A stretch of 64,000 bases of DNA from Candidatus Hydrogenedentota bacterium. Its GTDB lineage: Bacteria > Hydrogenedentota > Hydrogenedentia > Hydrogenedentales > SLHB01. This document shows positions 38,213 through 45,445 of the stretch, one piece after another (position 1 is the first letter of the stretch; each line of letters starts with the position of its first letter). Below the pieces are notes generated by a model. It saw only the letters and a program-made list of their open reading frames with translations, ran no database searches and was not told the origin of the DNA. The DNA lies in contig JABWCD010000004.1 in NCBI GenBank assembly GCA_013359265.1, forward strand, positions 248,001 through 312,000. Direction: 5' to 3'. Made by a program: the position numbers and the translations under genes.

Positions 38213-38578
38213 ATGCCGAAACCTGTCAAAACTCCGACGCGCCCGTGGGACGCGGCAGAGTATCTGCGGACCGAAACAGATATGGCCGAGTATCTGGAGG
38301 CTGTTTTTGAGGACGGCGATCCGGGCCTTGTCGCGGCGGCGCTTGGCGATATTGCGCGCGCGCGCGGAATGTCGCAGGTCGCGCGCAAGGCAGGGCTGGG
38401 CCGTGAAAGCCTCTATAAGGCCCTGTCTCCCGGAGGCAATCCCGAGTTCGCGACGGTGCTAAAGGTTGTGCAAGCACTGGGACTCCGTTTGCACACATCC
38501 CCTGCCGCCGCAGGTAACGCGCGATCCACCGGGCGCAGCAAGCGTAGCCGGGCCCCCATCACCGCGCCTGGGCGGTGA
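38213..38578 (+). CDS. HigA-type antitoxin with HTH
   Basis: 121 residues. The core MAEYLEAVFEDGDPGLVAAALGDIARARGMSQVARKAG carries the helix-turn-helix of addiction-module antidote proteins, and the cognate GRESLYKALS and LGLRLH follow. The tail after about residue 98 (RSTGRSKRSRAP) is basic and looks non-conserved; it runs 20 nt into the convergent leuA, so the original stop may have been lost. It should bind the toxin and repress the pair. Confidence 0.88.
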   Translation: MPKPVKTPTRPWDAAEYLRTETDMAEYLEAVFEDGDPGLVAAALGDIARARGMSQVARKAGLGRESLYKALSPGGNPEFATVLKVVQALGLRLHTSPAAAGNARSTGRSKRSRAPITAPGR

Positions 38579-40100
38579 TGGGAGTGGGCTCCTGGGTGCT
38601 CTTGAGCGCGAGGTATTTGTTGGTCGCGCTGAGGAACGCGTGTACGGCGGCTTCGACGATGTCCGTGCTGGCCCCGGTGCCGTAGAACGTCTTGCCATCG
38701 AGGAGCACGGCGACGTGGGCCTCGCCCAACGCTTCCTTTCCCGGCGACGCGGCACGGATCGAAAATTCCTGCAAACGGCCGCTGACGCCGATGATCCGTT
38801 CGATCGCCTGGCACGCGGCATCGACCGGGCCGTCGCCGGTCGACGTTTCCTCGAACGATTCGCTGCCGCGCCGCAACTTCACGTACGCAATCGTCGGGTC
38901 GCCGCCCGCCGTGCGCAACTGTTCCAACGTATAAATCTCGAAGCTCTCGTTCCGCATCGACGCAATCAGCACGCGCAAATCGTCCTCGAACACTTCCTTC
39001 TTCTTGTCCGCCAACGCGATGAACTTCTCGTACAACTGCTGCACTTCCGCGTCGGACAATTTGAACCCCAGGTCCGCGCATCGGCGCGACAAACCATGCT
39101 TGCCGGAATGCTTGCCCAGCACCAACTCGTTGCTCTTGCGCCCCACAGACTCCGGCGTCATGATCTCGTACGTAATCCGGCTCGCGATAACCCCGTGCTG
39201 GTGAATGCCCGCCTCGTGCGCGAAGGCGTTGCGCCCCACGATCGGTTTGTTGTACGCGATCGAAAGTCCCGTAATGCTGCCCAACAGCCGGCTCGTGTTC
39301 GTGATTTCCTCCGCGACGATGTCCGTGTCGAACGGATACACCTGATGCCGCGTCTTCATCGCCATGACAACTTCCTCGAGCGACGTGTTGCCGGCGCGCT
39401 CGCCGATCCCGTTCACGCAACACTCGATTTGACGCGCGCCGCCGCGCACCGCCGCCAACGCATTCGCCACGGCCAACCCCAGATCGTTGTGATTATGGCA
39501 GGAGAACACGATGTCATCGGACGGCTTCGTCCTCTCGATGACGAAGCGGAACATCTCCTCGATCTCGCCCGGCGTGGTGTAGCCGACCGTATCCGGCAGG
39601 TTGATCACGTCCGCGCCGGCGTCAATGGCCGTGCGCGTGATCTGCGCAAGATACTCGAGATCGGATCGCGTCGCGTCTTCCGCGCTGTATTCGACGCGCC
39701 CGATCAGACTCTTCGCCAGACGCACCGACTCGCCAACGCGGTCGATCACTTCCTGACGGCTCATCTTCAGTTTCAGTTCCAGGTGAATGTCGGAGGTGGC
39801 GAGAAAGGTGTGGAGGACGGGGGACTGCGCCTTTTCGATGGCCTTCGCGGCGCGCTCGATGTCCAACCGGTTCGCGCGCGCCAACGCCGCTACGCGCGGC
39901 TTCTTCACCGCCCCCGCCACGCGCTGCACCCCCTCGAACTCCTGCTCCGACGCAATCGGGAACCCAGCCTCGATGGTATCCACATTGAGTCGCTCGAGCT
40001 GCAACGCCATCTGGATTTTCTCCTGGACGTTCATGCTCGCACCGGGGGACTGCTCACCGTCCCTCAGCGTCGTATCGAAGATTTCGACTCGGGTTACCAC
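38559..40100 (-). CDS. leuA: 2-isopropylmalate synthase
   Basis: 513 residues, first committed step of leucine synthesis (acetyl-CoA + 2-oxoisovalerate). The TIM barrel opens with FDTTLRDGEQSPGASM. The metal-binding HxH is in SCHNHNDLG, and NLPDTVGYTTPGE and GIGERAGNT are standard. The C-terminal leucine-feedback domain is present (about 390-500). It stands alone among toxin and defence genes, and no leucine leader or T-box is visible upstream. Its 3' end overlaps the antitoxin gene. Confidence 0.96.
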   Translation of the reverse strand: MVTRVEIFDTTLRDGEQSPGASMNVQEKIQMALQLERLNVDTIEAGFPIASEQEFEGVQRVAGAVKKPRVAALARANRLDIERAAKAIEKAQSPVLHTFLATSDIHLELKLKMSRQEVIDRVGESVRLAKSLIGRVEYSAEDATRSDLEYLAQITRTAIDAGADVINLPDTVGYTTPGEIEEMFRFVIERTKPSDDIVFSCHNHNDLGLAVANALAAVRGGARQIECCVNGIGERAGNTSLEEVVMAMKTRHQVYPFDTDIVAEEITNTSRLLGSITGLSIAYNKPIVGRNAFAHEAGIHQHGVIASRITYEIMTPESVGRKSNELVLGKHSGKHGLSRRCADLGFKLSDAEVQQLYEKFIALADKKKEVFEDDLRVLIASMRNESFEIYTLEQLRTAGGDPTIAYVKLRRGSESFEETSTGDGPVDAACQAIERIIGVSGRLQEFSIRAASPGKEALGEAHVAVLLDGKTFYGTGASTDIVEAAVHAFLSATNKYLALKSTQEPTPITAQAR

Positions 40101-40230
40101 GGGAATTCTCCTAATAACGGTCTCGCCGCATGCGGACCGTAATGCCTTGGGGCTGCTTGACTACCGCCCCCAACATGGGTTCCGGCCAGCCCCTTGTACG
40201 AAGCCAAAGCCATGCGCACTCCTGCATTAC

Positions 40231-40305
40231 TACTCGCTATTCGCTACTCACTACCTCGCTGCTCACTTCCTCGCTTCCTGACTTTCTAACTTCCTAACTT
40301 CTTAC
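40231..40305 (-). repeat. Degenerate GA-rich repeat, copy 1
   Basis: On the minus strand this reads as loosely repeated 'GAAGTGAGGAAGCGAGG' units with T or C substitutions. A similar stretch in the opposite orientation begins at 40379, so the pair forms an imperfect inverted repeat around 75 bases. It is non-coding by composition. Confidence 0.6.
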
Positions 40306-40378
40306 AGTTCATCGACTATCGCCAATAAAATAGCCTATCAGACCCCTTTGTAACACGTCAAAACATGCGTACTTTTTG

Positions 40379-40420
40379 CAGGAGCGAGGAAGTGAGGAGG
40401 CGAAGTAGCGAGGTAGCAAG
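40379..40420 (+). repeat. Degenerate GA-rich repeat, copy 2
   Basis: GAGCGAGGAAGTGAGGAGG-type sequence, inverted relative to the copy at 40231-40305. It fuses directly into the vapC fragment and replaces that gene's 5' part, so it marks a rearrangement point. Confidence 0.6.
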
Positions 40421-40667
40421 ACAGGCTGAGGCGGTCGCGCTGCTGAAGTCGCTGGCGGCCGTTCCCGTCTGCCCTATTACCCGCGAATTGGTCATGGACG
40501 CGGTCGAGCTGCGACATCGCTTCCAGATCAGCTATTGGGACGCAGCCATCATCGCGGCGGCCAGGCAGATGGGCTGCGACACGATTTACAGCGAGGACCT
40601 CAACGCGGGCCAGAATTACGACGGCGTGACCGTCGTCAACCCCTTTGCCGCCAGCGCGACGCCGTGA
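40421..40667 (+). pseudogene. VapC-type PIN toxin, C-terminal fragment
   Basis: About 80 residues matching the second half of a VapC PIN domain: ITRELVMDAVELRHR, then SYWDAAIIAAARQMGCDTIYSEDLNAGQ with the conserved aspartates. The N-terminal VxDTNV part that supplies the first catalytic acid is missing; repeat sequence takes its place. No VapB gene is next to it. An inactive remnant. Confidence 0.75.
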
Positions 40668-40689
40668 AAATCGTTCTGTATGCCCACGC

Positions 40690-40830
40690 CCCGCCGAGCA
40701 TAAGACCGTTCAAGCCCCCATCCTTGATTACGCACAGGAGATCGGCTGGACGTACGTCCCCCGCGCCGAGGCACAGCGACGGCAAGCCGGCTCTCCGAAT
40801 CTCGTCACGCCGCAACTTCAACCTTGTTGA
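40690..40830 (+). pseudogene. HsdR (type I restriction) N-terminal fragment
   Basis: A stretch encoding HKTVQAPILDYAQEIGWTYVPRAEAQRR, which matches the start of type I restriction endonuclease R subunits (TVQxPIL.YA.EIGW.Y). It then degenerates and stops at 40830. The nuclease and helicase domains and hsdM/hsdS are absent, so only a scar of the system remains, fused behind the vapC fragment. Confidence 0.6.
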
Positions 40831-41136
40831 GAGCCATCGTTTCGACACGCGAGCCGTGTGTTTGCGCTACGACATTCACTCCGGGTCGGGTCACTAGCGC
40901 CGGGCATACAACCCGTCACCGTCCAAGCCTTGATCTGGACCCCTACGCCATTTCTCGTCCTGACTTCTGTCTATTTTGTGAAATATATATCTGCTACAGC
41001 TATTCGTAGTCTGTCCCTGAATTTCCCTGAATTCCCTGAATTTCCCCGTATCGAAATCATTGCGTCGCTGTACCCGTTATGGAGCACTGCAATTCGTAGT
41101 CTGTCCCTGAAATCCCGTCCCTGAAATCCCTAAATC
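40831..41136. repeat. Non-coding stretch with 'gtccctgaa' direct repeats
   Basis: No gene was seen. A 20-base segment ATTCGTAGTCTGTCCCTGAA occurs at 41002-41021 and 41092-41111. Each copy is followed by further CCCTGAA/CCCTAAA slippage-like units. AT content rises locally to about half, unlike the neighbourhood. Confidence 0.6.
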
Positions 41137-41241
41137 CCTAATCCCTAGAATTCATTTCAGCGGCAGGCCGCGCAGCGGATCCTGCGCTATGACCGATTGT
41201 CAGCTCCCTAGTCTCCTCCAGCCACTTTCGCTGTGTATCCA
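41137..41241 (-). CDS. Short ORF behind the OLD-type gene, probably truncated
   Basis: About 34 codons (MDTQRKWLEETREL...) starting 9 nt after the OLD-type gene stop, behind a perfect AGGAGG. The strong ribosome site and tight spacing suggest a real third gene once followed. After about 18 codons the composition changes and the frame soon ends beside the direct repeats, so most of the gene is gone. In Gabija-like loci a helicase gene sits here, but these residues are too few to tell. Confidence 0.4.
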
Positions 41242-41250
41242 TCGCGCCTC

Positions 41251-43215
41251 CTATTTCAACAGCGCGTTGAGCTGTTTGAACATTGCCTCGAAATGATCTT
41301 TAGTAGCATCGGAAACCTTGGGCCACAGGGCGGAGATGTTTTCGGAGAAATACCGCGCTGGCCGGTAGTGGCCGAATGTGCCAGACTTGAAGGGATTATT
41401 TGCTAGATAGGCTTCGATGGCGCGTAAAGTGCGCGGCTCCTTTGTATTGAGCTTGGAAACAGCCATCGGAGTCTTCATCTCCTTCTTGAACTCGCCATTT
41501 ACGAGTTCGACGTAGAACGCCCGCTCGAACACATCTTCAACATCCGCTTCTTCTTGACTGATGAACTCCGCATAGGTCAGCACTTGCTTTTTCTTCAAGA
41601 GTTTCTTCTTGTACAGATCTTCAATGAGTGTGCGGTCTCGATTCTGAATATCGAGCAACGTTGCGACGTTCATGCCTTTCTGCGAAGCGAGCAGAGCGAC
41701 GAATGCCGGAACCTTGCCGCTACCGCCCACAGGCGTAATCACCCAGTCCTCGGCGAGGGCCGTTCGACCCTCGCGGTCAAACTGCGCTGAGACGGCACGC
41801 AGATACAGCATATCCGCCGGTCCTTCAACGACAAGCGAGTTGGGACCGATAAAGAGAGATTGCTGGATTTCATAGCCGAGCGCGCCTTGGAGTGGGAACA
41901 AGCTGTCATCCGTCGCATCGAACACATTGGTCAAAACCTTTGTGCCGTCCTGATCCTTCGGCAGTTGTTCCTTTGCATCTATACCTAAGTCTTGTACTAT
42001 CCGCACGCGCTCAAACTTCTGCGAATCAATCATGAAAGGCGAATGCGTGGTGTAGAGCAACTGGTGTTCGCCCAACTCGGCCTCGAAGTATCTCAGTAGG
42101 TCGGCCTGGGCGCGGCCGTGCAGGGACAGGCCCGGCTCATCTAGGAGCAGAATTACGTTCTGCTTCTGACGCTTGATGTCCTCATACCAGGCAAGAAAAG
42201 AAAAGAACCAGACGAAGCCGCGCGAGCGCGAACCGAGCGGCGTGTGCGCCCAGTGCACCGTGTCGTAAACCTCGCCCCAGACGTTGATCCCCTGGCGCAT
42301 GTCCTCGGGGTCTTCCGGCTTGCCGTCACGAACATCAAATTCCATCTTAATGTGCTGATTTTGGGACCAGTATTTTACGATCCTTTTGGTCAGATAGTTT
42401 CCGGCTCCTTCTAATTTGTTCTTAAGTTCGGTCGTGTTCTTCGTTTGCACCAGCTGCCTGTGATCGAGACGCGCTAGATTAATCAATCCCAAGAGTGGAT
42501 AGTCTGAATCTTCCAGCTGATTCGCATCTTCGCGCGCAATGAGAGCATCCAAATTGGCCTGCCCCTTCATTTGGTAGTACTCGTCGAAATAGAGATACTT
42601 CGGCGCACGCGGCCAGATGAGTGAATTAAGAACGTAGTGGGCGAGTCCGTTCTGCTGAACTTTCGCGACGAGTCCCCTGAGCGCCTTGACCGCTTCGGTG
42701 GTTTCCGTTGCACCGAGGGCCGTCGCAAACGTGGTCCAGTCAGTCGCGGTCGTTAGGGTCTGTTTCAACGCATCTGGCAGTGCGGGATTGTCAGCAAGGT
42801 GTTTCCGCGCCGCGGCTTCGTCAACAGTTAAGAAGAACTTGCTGTTGCTGGTCCCGTAGTAGGTGTTGCGCTTAAACGTCTTCCCTTTGAGGGCGGAAAC
42901 TCCAAAGACGGACGATATCGCACCAACATCGTCGTCCTCCAACTCATAATTACATTCGACAACAACCGCTCCTTCTCGGTCTTTATTTTCGACCGCGAAA
43001 CGGTAGTCTTCGACCTCGCGCTTTGGATAGTCATAAGTCTCGTCGAATTCTCCATCGGCGGAAATGATCGGGTTGGTGCGATAAAGCGCCGTCAGGAGCG
43101 CCGTTTTACCTGCTTCATTCTTACCGACAAGGCAGGTCGTCTGGTCATCGACTCTTACTGGACCAGAATCCCAAATGCTTCTAAATTCACGTACTCTAAA
43201 CTCTCTCAGTTTCAT
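41251..43215 (-). CDS. OLD-family AAA ATPase with TOPRIM nuclease domain
   Basis: 654 residues. The ABC/SMC-like ATPase has Walker A GKNEAGKT at 31-38 and Walker B VILLLDEPGLSLH near 350, followed by the H-loop LYTTHSPFMID. The TOPRIM domain (about 450-560) has VVEGPADMLYL for the glutamate and ATLLDIQNRD for the downstream aspartate. Such proteins (OLD, GajA) cut DNA in anti-phage defence. It follows a coiled-coil gene after 76 nt and precedes a cut-off ORF. There is no full GajB-type helicase, so this is not a complete Gabija system. Confidence 0.88.
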   Translation of the reverse strand: MKLREFRVREFRSIWDSGPVRVDDQTTCLVGKNEAGKTALLTALYRTNPIISADGEFDETYDYPKREVEDYRFAVENKDREGAVVVECNYELEDDDVGAISSVFGVSALKGKTFKRNTYYGTSNSKFFLTVDEAAARKHLADNPALPDALKQTLTTATDWTTFATALGATETTEAVKALRGLVAKVQQNGLAHYVLNSLIWPRAPKYLYFDEYYQMKGQANLDALIAREDANQLEDSDYPLLGLINLARLDHRQLVQTKNTTELKNKLEGAGNYLTKRIVKYWSQNQHIKMEFDVRDGKPEDPEDMRQGINVWGEVYDTVHWAHTPLGSRSRGFVWFFSFLAWYEDIKRQKQNVILLLDEPGLSLHGRAQADLLRYFEAELGEHQLLYTTHSPFMIDSQKFERVRIVQDLGIDAKEQLPKDQDGTKVLTNVFDATDDSLFPLQGALGYEIQQSLFIGPNSLVVEGPADMLYLRAVSAQFDREGRTALAEDWVITPVGGSGKVPAFVALLASQKGMNVATLLDIQNRDRTLIEDLYKKKLLKKKQVLTYAEFISQEEADVEDVFERAFYVELVNGEFKKEMKTPMAVSKLNTKEPRTLRAIEAYLANNPFKSGTFGHYRPARYFSENISALWPKVSDATKDHFEAMFKQLNALLK

Positions 43216-43291
43216 TGTGTGCCTCGTCTTTGTCTTTGCAGTTTGCGGTCACCGCTGCCGTCCACCTCTCAACCAACTCCCGACGCGATGA

Positions 43292-43723
43292 CTAGGCATT
43301 GGCCATTTCCTTCATAGCATCTGGCGCGTGAATCGGCTCGCCAGCTGAAAACAGGACGATGGGTGAGTCGGAACATGGGCACTTGAAAGATTTAATCTGA
43401 CAGTTTATGTGCGTTGTCCAAACGATATTACTCACTGGGAGTCTGCATCGTGGGCAGAACGGGTTGCCGGTCGAGTCCCAGTAAATTCCATACTTGAAAA
43501 GATAGGAGTTAGTTTCTGATCGAGCTAATTTCTCTTCAAGGTCTCTTATCTGCTTTCGAAATTGGTTGTTCTCGATGCAGAGCGCTTCATTTTCAGAACT
43601 TAAGCTCTGGACTCGTGCTTCGAGCGCCGAGTACTTGTCGTTTGCTAGTGAGATCCTTTCCTTCAGGATGGCTGCGGAGCCGTGCTCGTTCAGCAACTTT
43701 TCAAGACCTTCGAAGAGTCCCAT
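43292..43723 (-). CDS. Coiled-coil and Cys-cluster hypothetical protein
   Basis: 143 residues from ATG 43723 (GGAGCG five bases upstream). Residues about 1-90 are a long coiled coil (EARVQSLSSENEALCIENNQFRKQ is part of it). Then come CPRC and two further Cys (CQIKSFKCPC), which suggest a zinc-binding tail. Not recognised. It is on the same strand and directly before the OLD-type ATPase gene, so it may be its sensor, adaptor or inhibitor; that is inference from position only. Confidence 0.6.
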   Translation of the reverse strand: MGLFEGLEKLLNEHGSAAILKERISLANDKYSALEARVQSLSSENEALCIENNQFRKQIRDLEEKLARSETNSYLFKYGIYWDSTGNPFCPRCRLPVSNIVWTTHINCQIKSFKCPCSDSPIVLFSAGEPIHAPDAMKEMANA

Positions 43724-43888
43724 GCATCGCTCCGAAATAAGTAGGAATGCAATTCGCGAAATGCATCGCCCGAAACACAGATCACAGAGTGCGGATACGT
43801 AAGGCATGAAGCCAGTTAGTGTTTTCATTATGTTCCGCTATGTATGAATAGTATAGGGAGGCTGCTTGAGAATCAAACTTTTTAATGG

Positions 43889-44190
43889 TTACGGATCGGT
43901 GCGTTTATTCGCGAAATCTCTGCCGCAATTGTGCAGGAGCATCGTAAGTGTCTGGTGAAACGCAGTGCGCTCGCGCTGGGCAAGAAACGGGTCTCGGGAC
44001 AGAAGCGCGGCTTTCCAGCGGCCTGGATGGAGTTGGCGGCGGTCGATGTTGGGTTCGGTGGCGATGCGCAGGAGGGAGTCGCGCGCGTCGGCAAACGGAT
44101 CGAGTCCGTGGCGTTTGGCGGATTGGATGAGGGTGTAGTGGATGGCGGCAGCGCGGTCGCCGCGGTCTGAACTTAGGACAAATCGATAAA
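43889..44190 (-). mobile_element. IS66-family transposase C-terminal remnant
   Basis: About 100 codons with AAAIHYTLIQSAKRHGLDPF and DSLLRIATEP, the end of the DDE_Tnp_IS66 domain and the following C-terminal region. The catalytic DDE residues, the accessory IS66 ORFs and the terminal inverted repeats are missing. Its upstream edge lies against a broken antitoxin gene, so the insertion or a later deletion destroyed that gene. Confidence 0.7.
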
Positions 44191-44333
44191 TAGTGACATC
44201 CACCTACTCTTTTATATCTTCGGTGAGTTGCCACGCGGCGGCTTCTGTTGATCGCTTGCGCCTACGTCTCTTCGAAGATACCTTCCTCCTTGAGGAAGTC
44301 ATCAATGCTCGAACCCATGTGTTTGTTTTTCAT
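44191..44333 (-). pseudogene. XRE-family antitoxin, 5' fragment
   Basis: From ATG 44333 the reading is MKNKHMGSSIDDFLKEEGIFEE, closely like the start of a common HigA-type XRE antitoxin (MKNKHIGSSFDDFLKEEGI from memory). A stop follows at once. Shifting frame recovers AAAWQLTEDIKE, the next conserved piece, before IS66-derived sequence begins. The HTH is lost and no toxin gene is visible upstream. Confidence 0.6.
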
Positions 44334-44343
44334 TGCTTCATAT

Positions 44344-44408
44344 TACCCAATTCCGCCCGGCATGGAAACCGGACGCTACAGGACTCATGCCACGGGGTGT
44401 TAGGGTGC
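44344..44408. repeat. Small palindromic repeat with CCGGTTTCCATGCCGG core
   Basis: On the minus strand a GTAGCGTCCGGTTTCCATGC stretch forms a CCGG/CCGG hairpin. It resembles the palindromes near 47.5 kb in style but not in sequence. No gene seen. Confidence 0.35.
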
Positions 44409-44618
44409 TCACTTCAACTTGAGGTTGCGGCGTGTTGTGCGGCAGTCCTGGAGGTAGAGGTTGATTAGGGTTTGGTAGGGGATGCCGTTTTCCGCTGATT
44501 TCTGTTTGAAATAGTCGAGGACTTCGGGGTCCAGGCGCAGCGTGATTTGTTTTTTGAGCTTGCGCGCGTACGGATTTTTCCGGGACTTCATTTTGGATAG
44601 ATCGTATTCGGCTTTCAT
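44409..44618 (-). CDS. brnA: BrnA-type antitoxin
   Basis: 69 residues. Ribbon-helix-helix core with KKQITLRLDPEVLDYFKQKSAENGIPYQTLINLYLQDC, the signature of BrnA antitoxins, which bind BrnT and repress the operon. The ATG at 44618 is one base after the brnT stop. An upstream reading adds residues from within brnT and is rejected. A decayed copy of its 5' half lies 440 bases away. Confidence 0.92.
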   Translation of the reverse strand: MKAEYDLSKMKSRKNPYARKLKKQITLRLDPEVLDYFKQKSAENGIPYQTLINLYLQDCRTTRRNLKLK

Positions 44619-44619
44619 A

Positions 44620-44907
44620 TCACTTTCTCCGGTAGTGGGCGGATTCCCGTTGGGTCGCTTTGCGCGTGGAGACAATACGGACAACTCCGTCGGATTCGCG
44701 AAAGCAGTGGCAGACCATCAGCAACCGCAGTCGCGAACTCATTCCAAGTAGCAGGAAGCGGTCTTCCCATTCGGAATGTTCGTCGTCGTAGAACTCCACA
44801 GCGTGTTCATCGAAAAACACCGAGCGCGCTTCTTCAAATGAAATCCCGTGCTTGGCCACATTGGCCGTGGCCTTCTTCGGATCCCACGTAAAGCGGATTT
44901 CGCGCAT
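44620..44907 (-). CDS. brnT: BrnT-type toxin
   Basis: 95 residues of the BrnT ribonuclease toxin family: FTWDPKKATANVAKHGISFEEA at the N-terminus, then DRFLLLGMS, and the closing IRIVSTRKATQRESAHYRR. The histidine and the Arg/Glu residues expected of the RelE-like active site are present. It is first in a two-gene operon with brnA. The pair looks intact. Confidence 0.92.
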   Translation of the reverse strand: MREIRFTWDPKKATANVAKHGISFEEARSVFFDEHAVEFYDDEHSEWEDRFLLLGMSSRLRLLMVCHCFRESDGVVRIVSTRKATQRESAHYRRK

Positions 44908-44963
44908 ACCTACAGTGTAGTTACATCCCGATTATTAGTGCAAACGAGCAGCGCAACTTGATT

Positions 44964-45031
44964 TCCGGGTCCAGGCGCGACGTGACTTGTTTTTGAGTTT
45001 CCGCGCGTAGGGGTCTTTCCGGGACTTCATC
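44964..45031 (-). pseudogene. Relic copy of brnA 5' region
   Basis: About 66 bases closely match the brnA segment at 44527-44590, with about ten substitutions and small gaps, and include the same start region (GGGACTTCAT on the plus strand). The copy is frameshifted and has no matching remainder, so a second BrnTA module or a local duplication has decayed here. Confidence 0.75.
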
Positions 45032-45146
45032 GTCGCGACGGTCCCCATCCGAAAGGAAAACATCTTTCCGCGGGTTTTCCGGCTGGATGATGTGCTGGAG
45101 CGGTTCATGATTGCATGTGCCTGTATACGGCGATCTGCAGAAACTA
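45032..45146. other. Intergenic, no gene seen
   Basis: Short stretch between the brnA relic and an inverted-repeat element. One frame reads RKENIFPRVFRLDDVLERF, which could be part of a lost DNA-binding protein, but it has no start and soon ends. Confidence 0.3.
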
Positions 45147-45417
45147 CATCCCCCTCAATCCCCCTTCAAAGGGGGAGTTAACACCGTACCAATAACGTCG
45201 ACTTGCGATTCTTAATCCTCCAACGCCAGGTTACTGGCCAAAAGTGGACGTAAGTATCTGTTGAATAAGGTATTACAATCATAGAGCGTCCGCTAGAAAC
45301 GAATTAAAGCGTACTGATATATAAGTCATTAAAGTACAGTATGTTGTGAGACTCCAGGCATGCAAAAACCGGCGTTGTCGGATTAAGTCCCCCTTTGAAG
45401 GGGGATTGAGGGGGATG
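45147..45417. mobile_element. MITE-like element with perfect 30-bp inverted repeats
   Basis: The 30 bases at 45147-45176 are repeated as an exact inverse at 45388-45417, around 211 bases of AT-richer sequence with no gene. Each end is itself a hairpin (CCCCCTTCAAAGGGGG). Exact identity suggests recent activity or gene conversion. No clear target duplication flanks it. Confidence 0.65.
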
Positions 45418-45445
45418 TCGCCGCGGCACATGCAAACTTGAATTG

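Noticed and set aside
40101-40364. Leucine attenuator or T-box before leuA
   Set aside because: No run of Leu codons, no T-box sequence and no terminator pair; the region is mostly GA-rich repeat.
41251-43723. Complete Gabija system
   Set aside because: The OLD/TOPRIM part fits GajA in type, but there is no UvrD-like GajB gene; only a stub follows.
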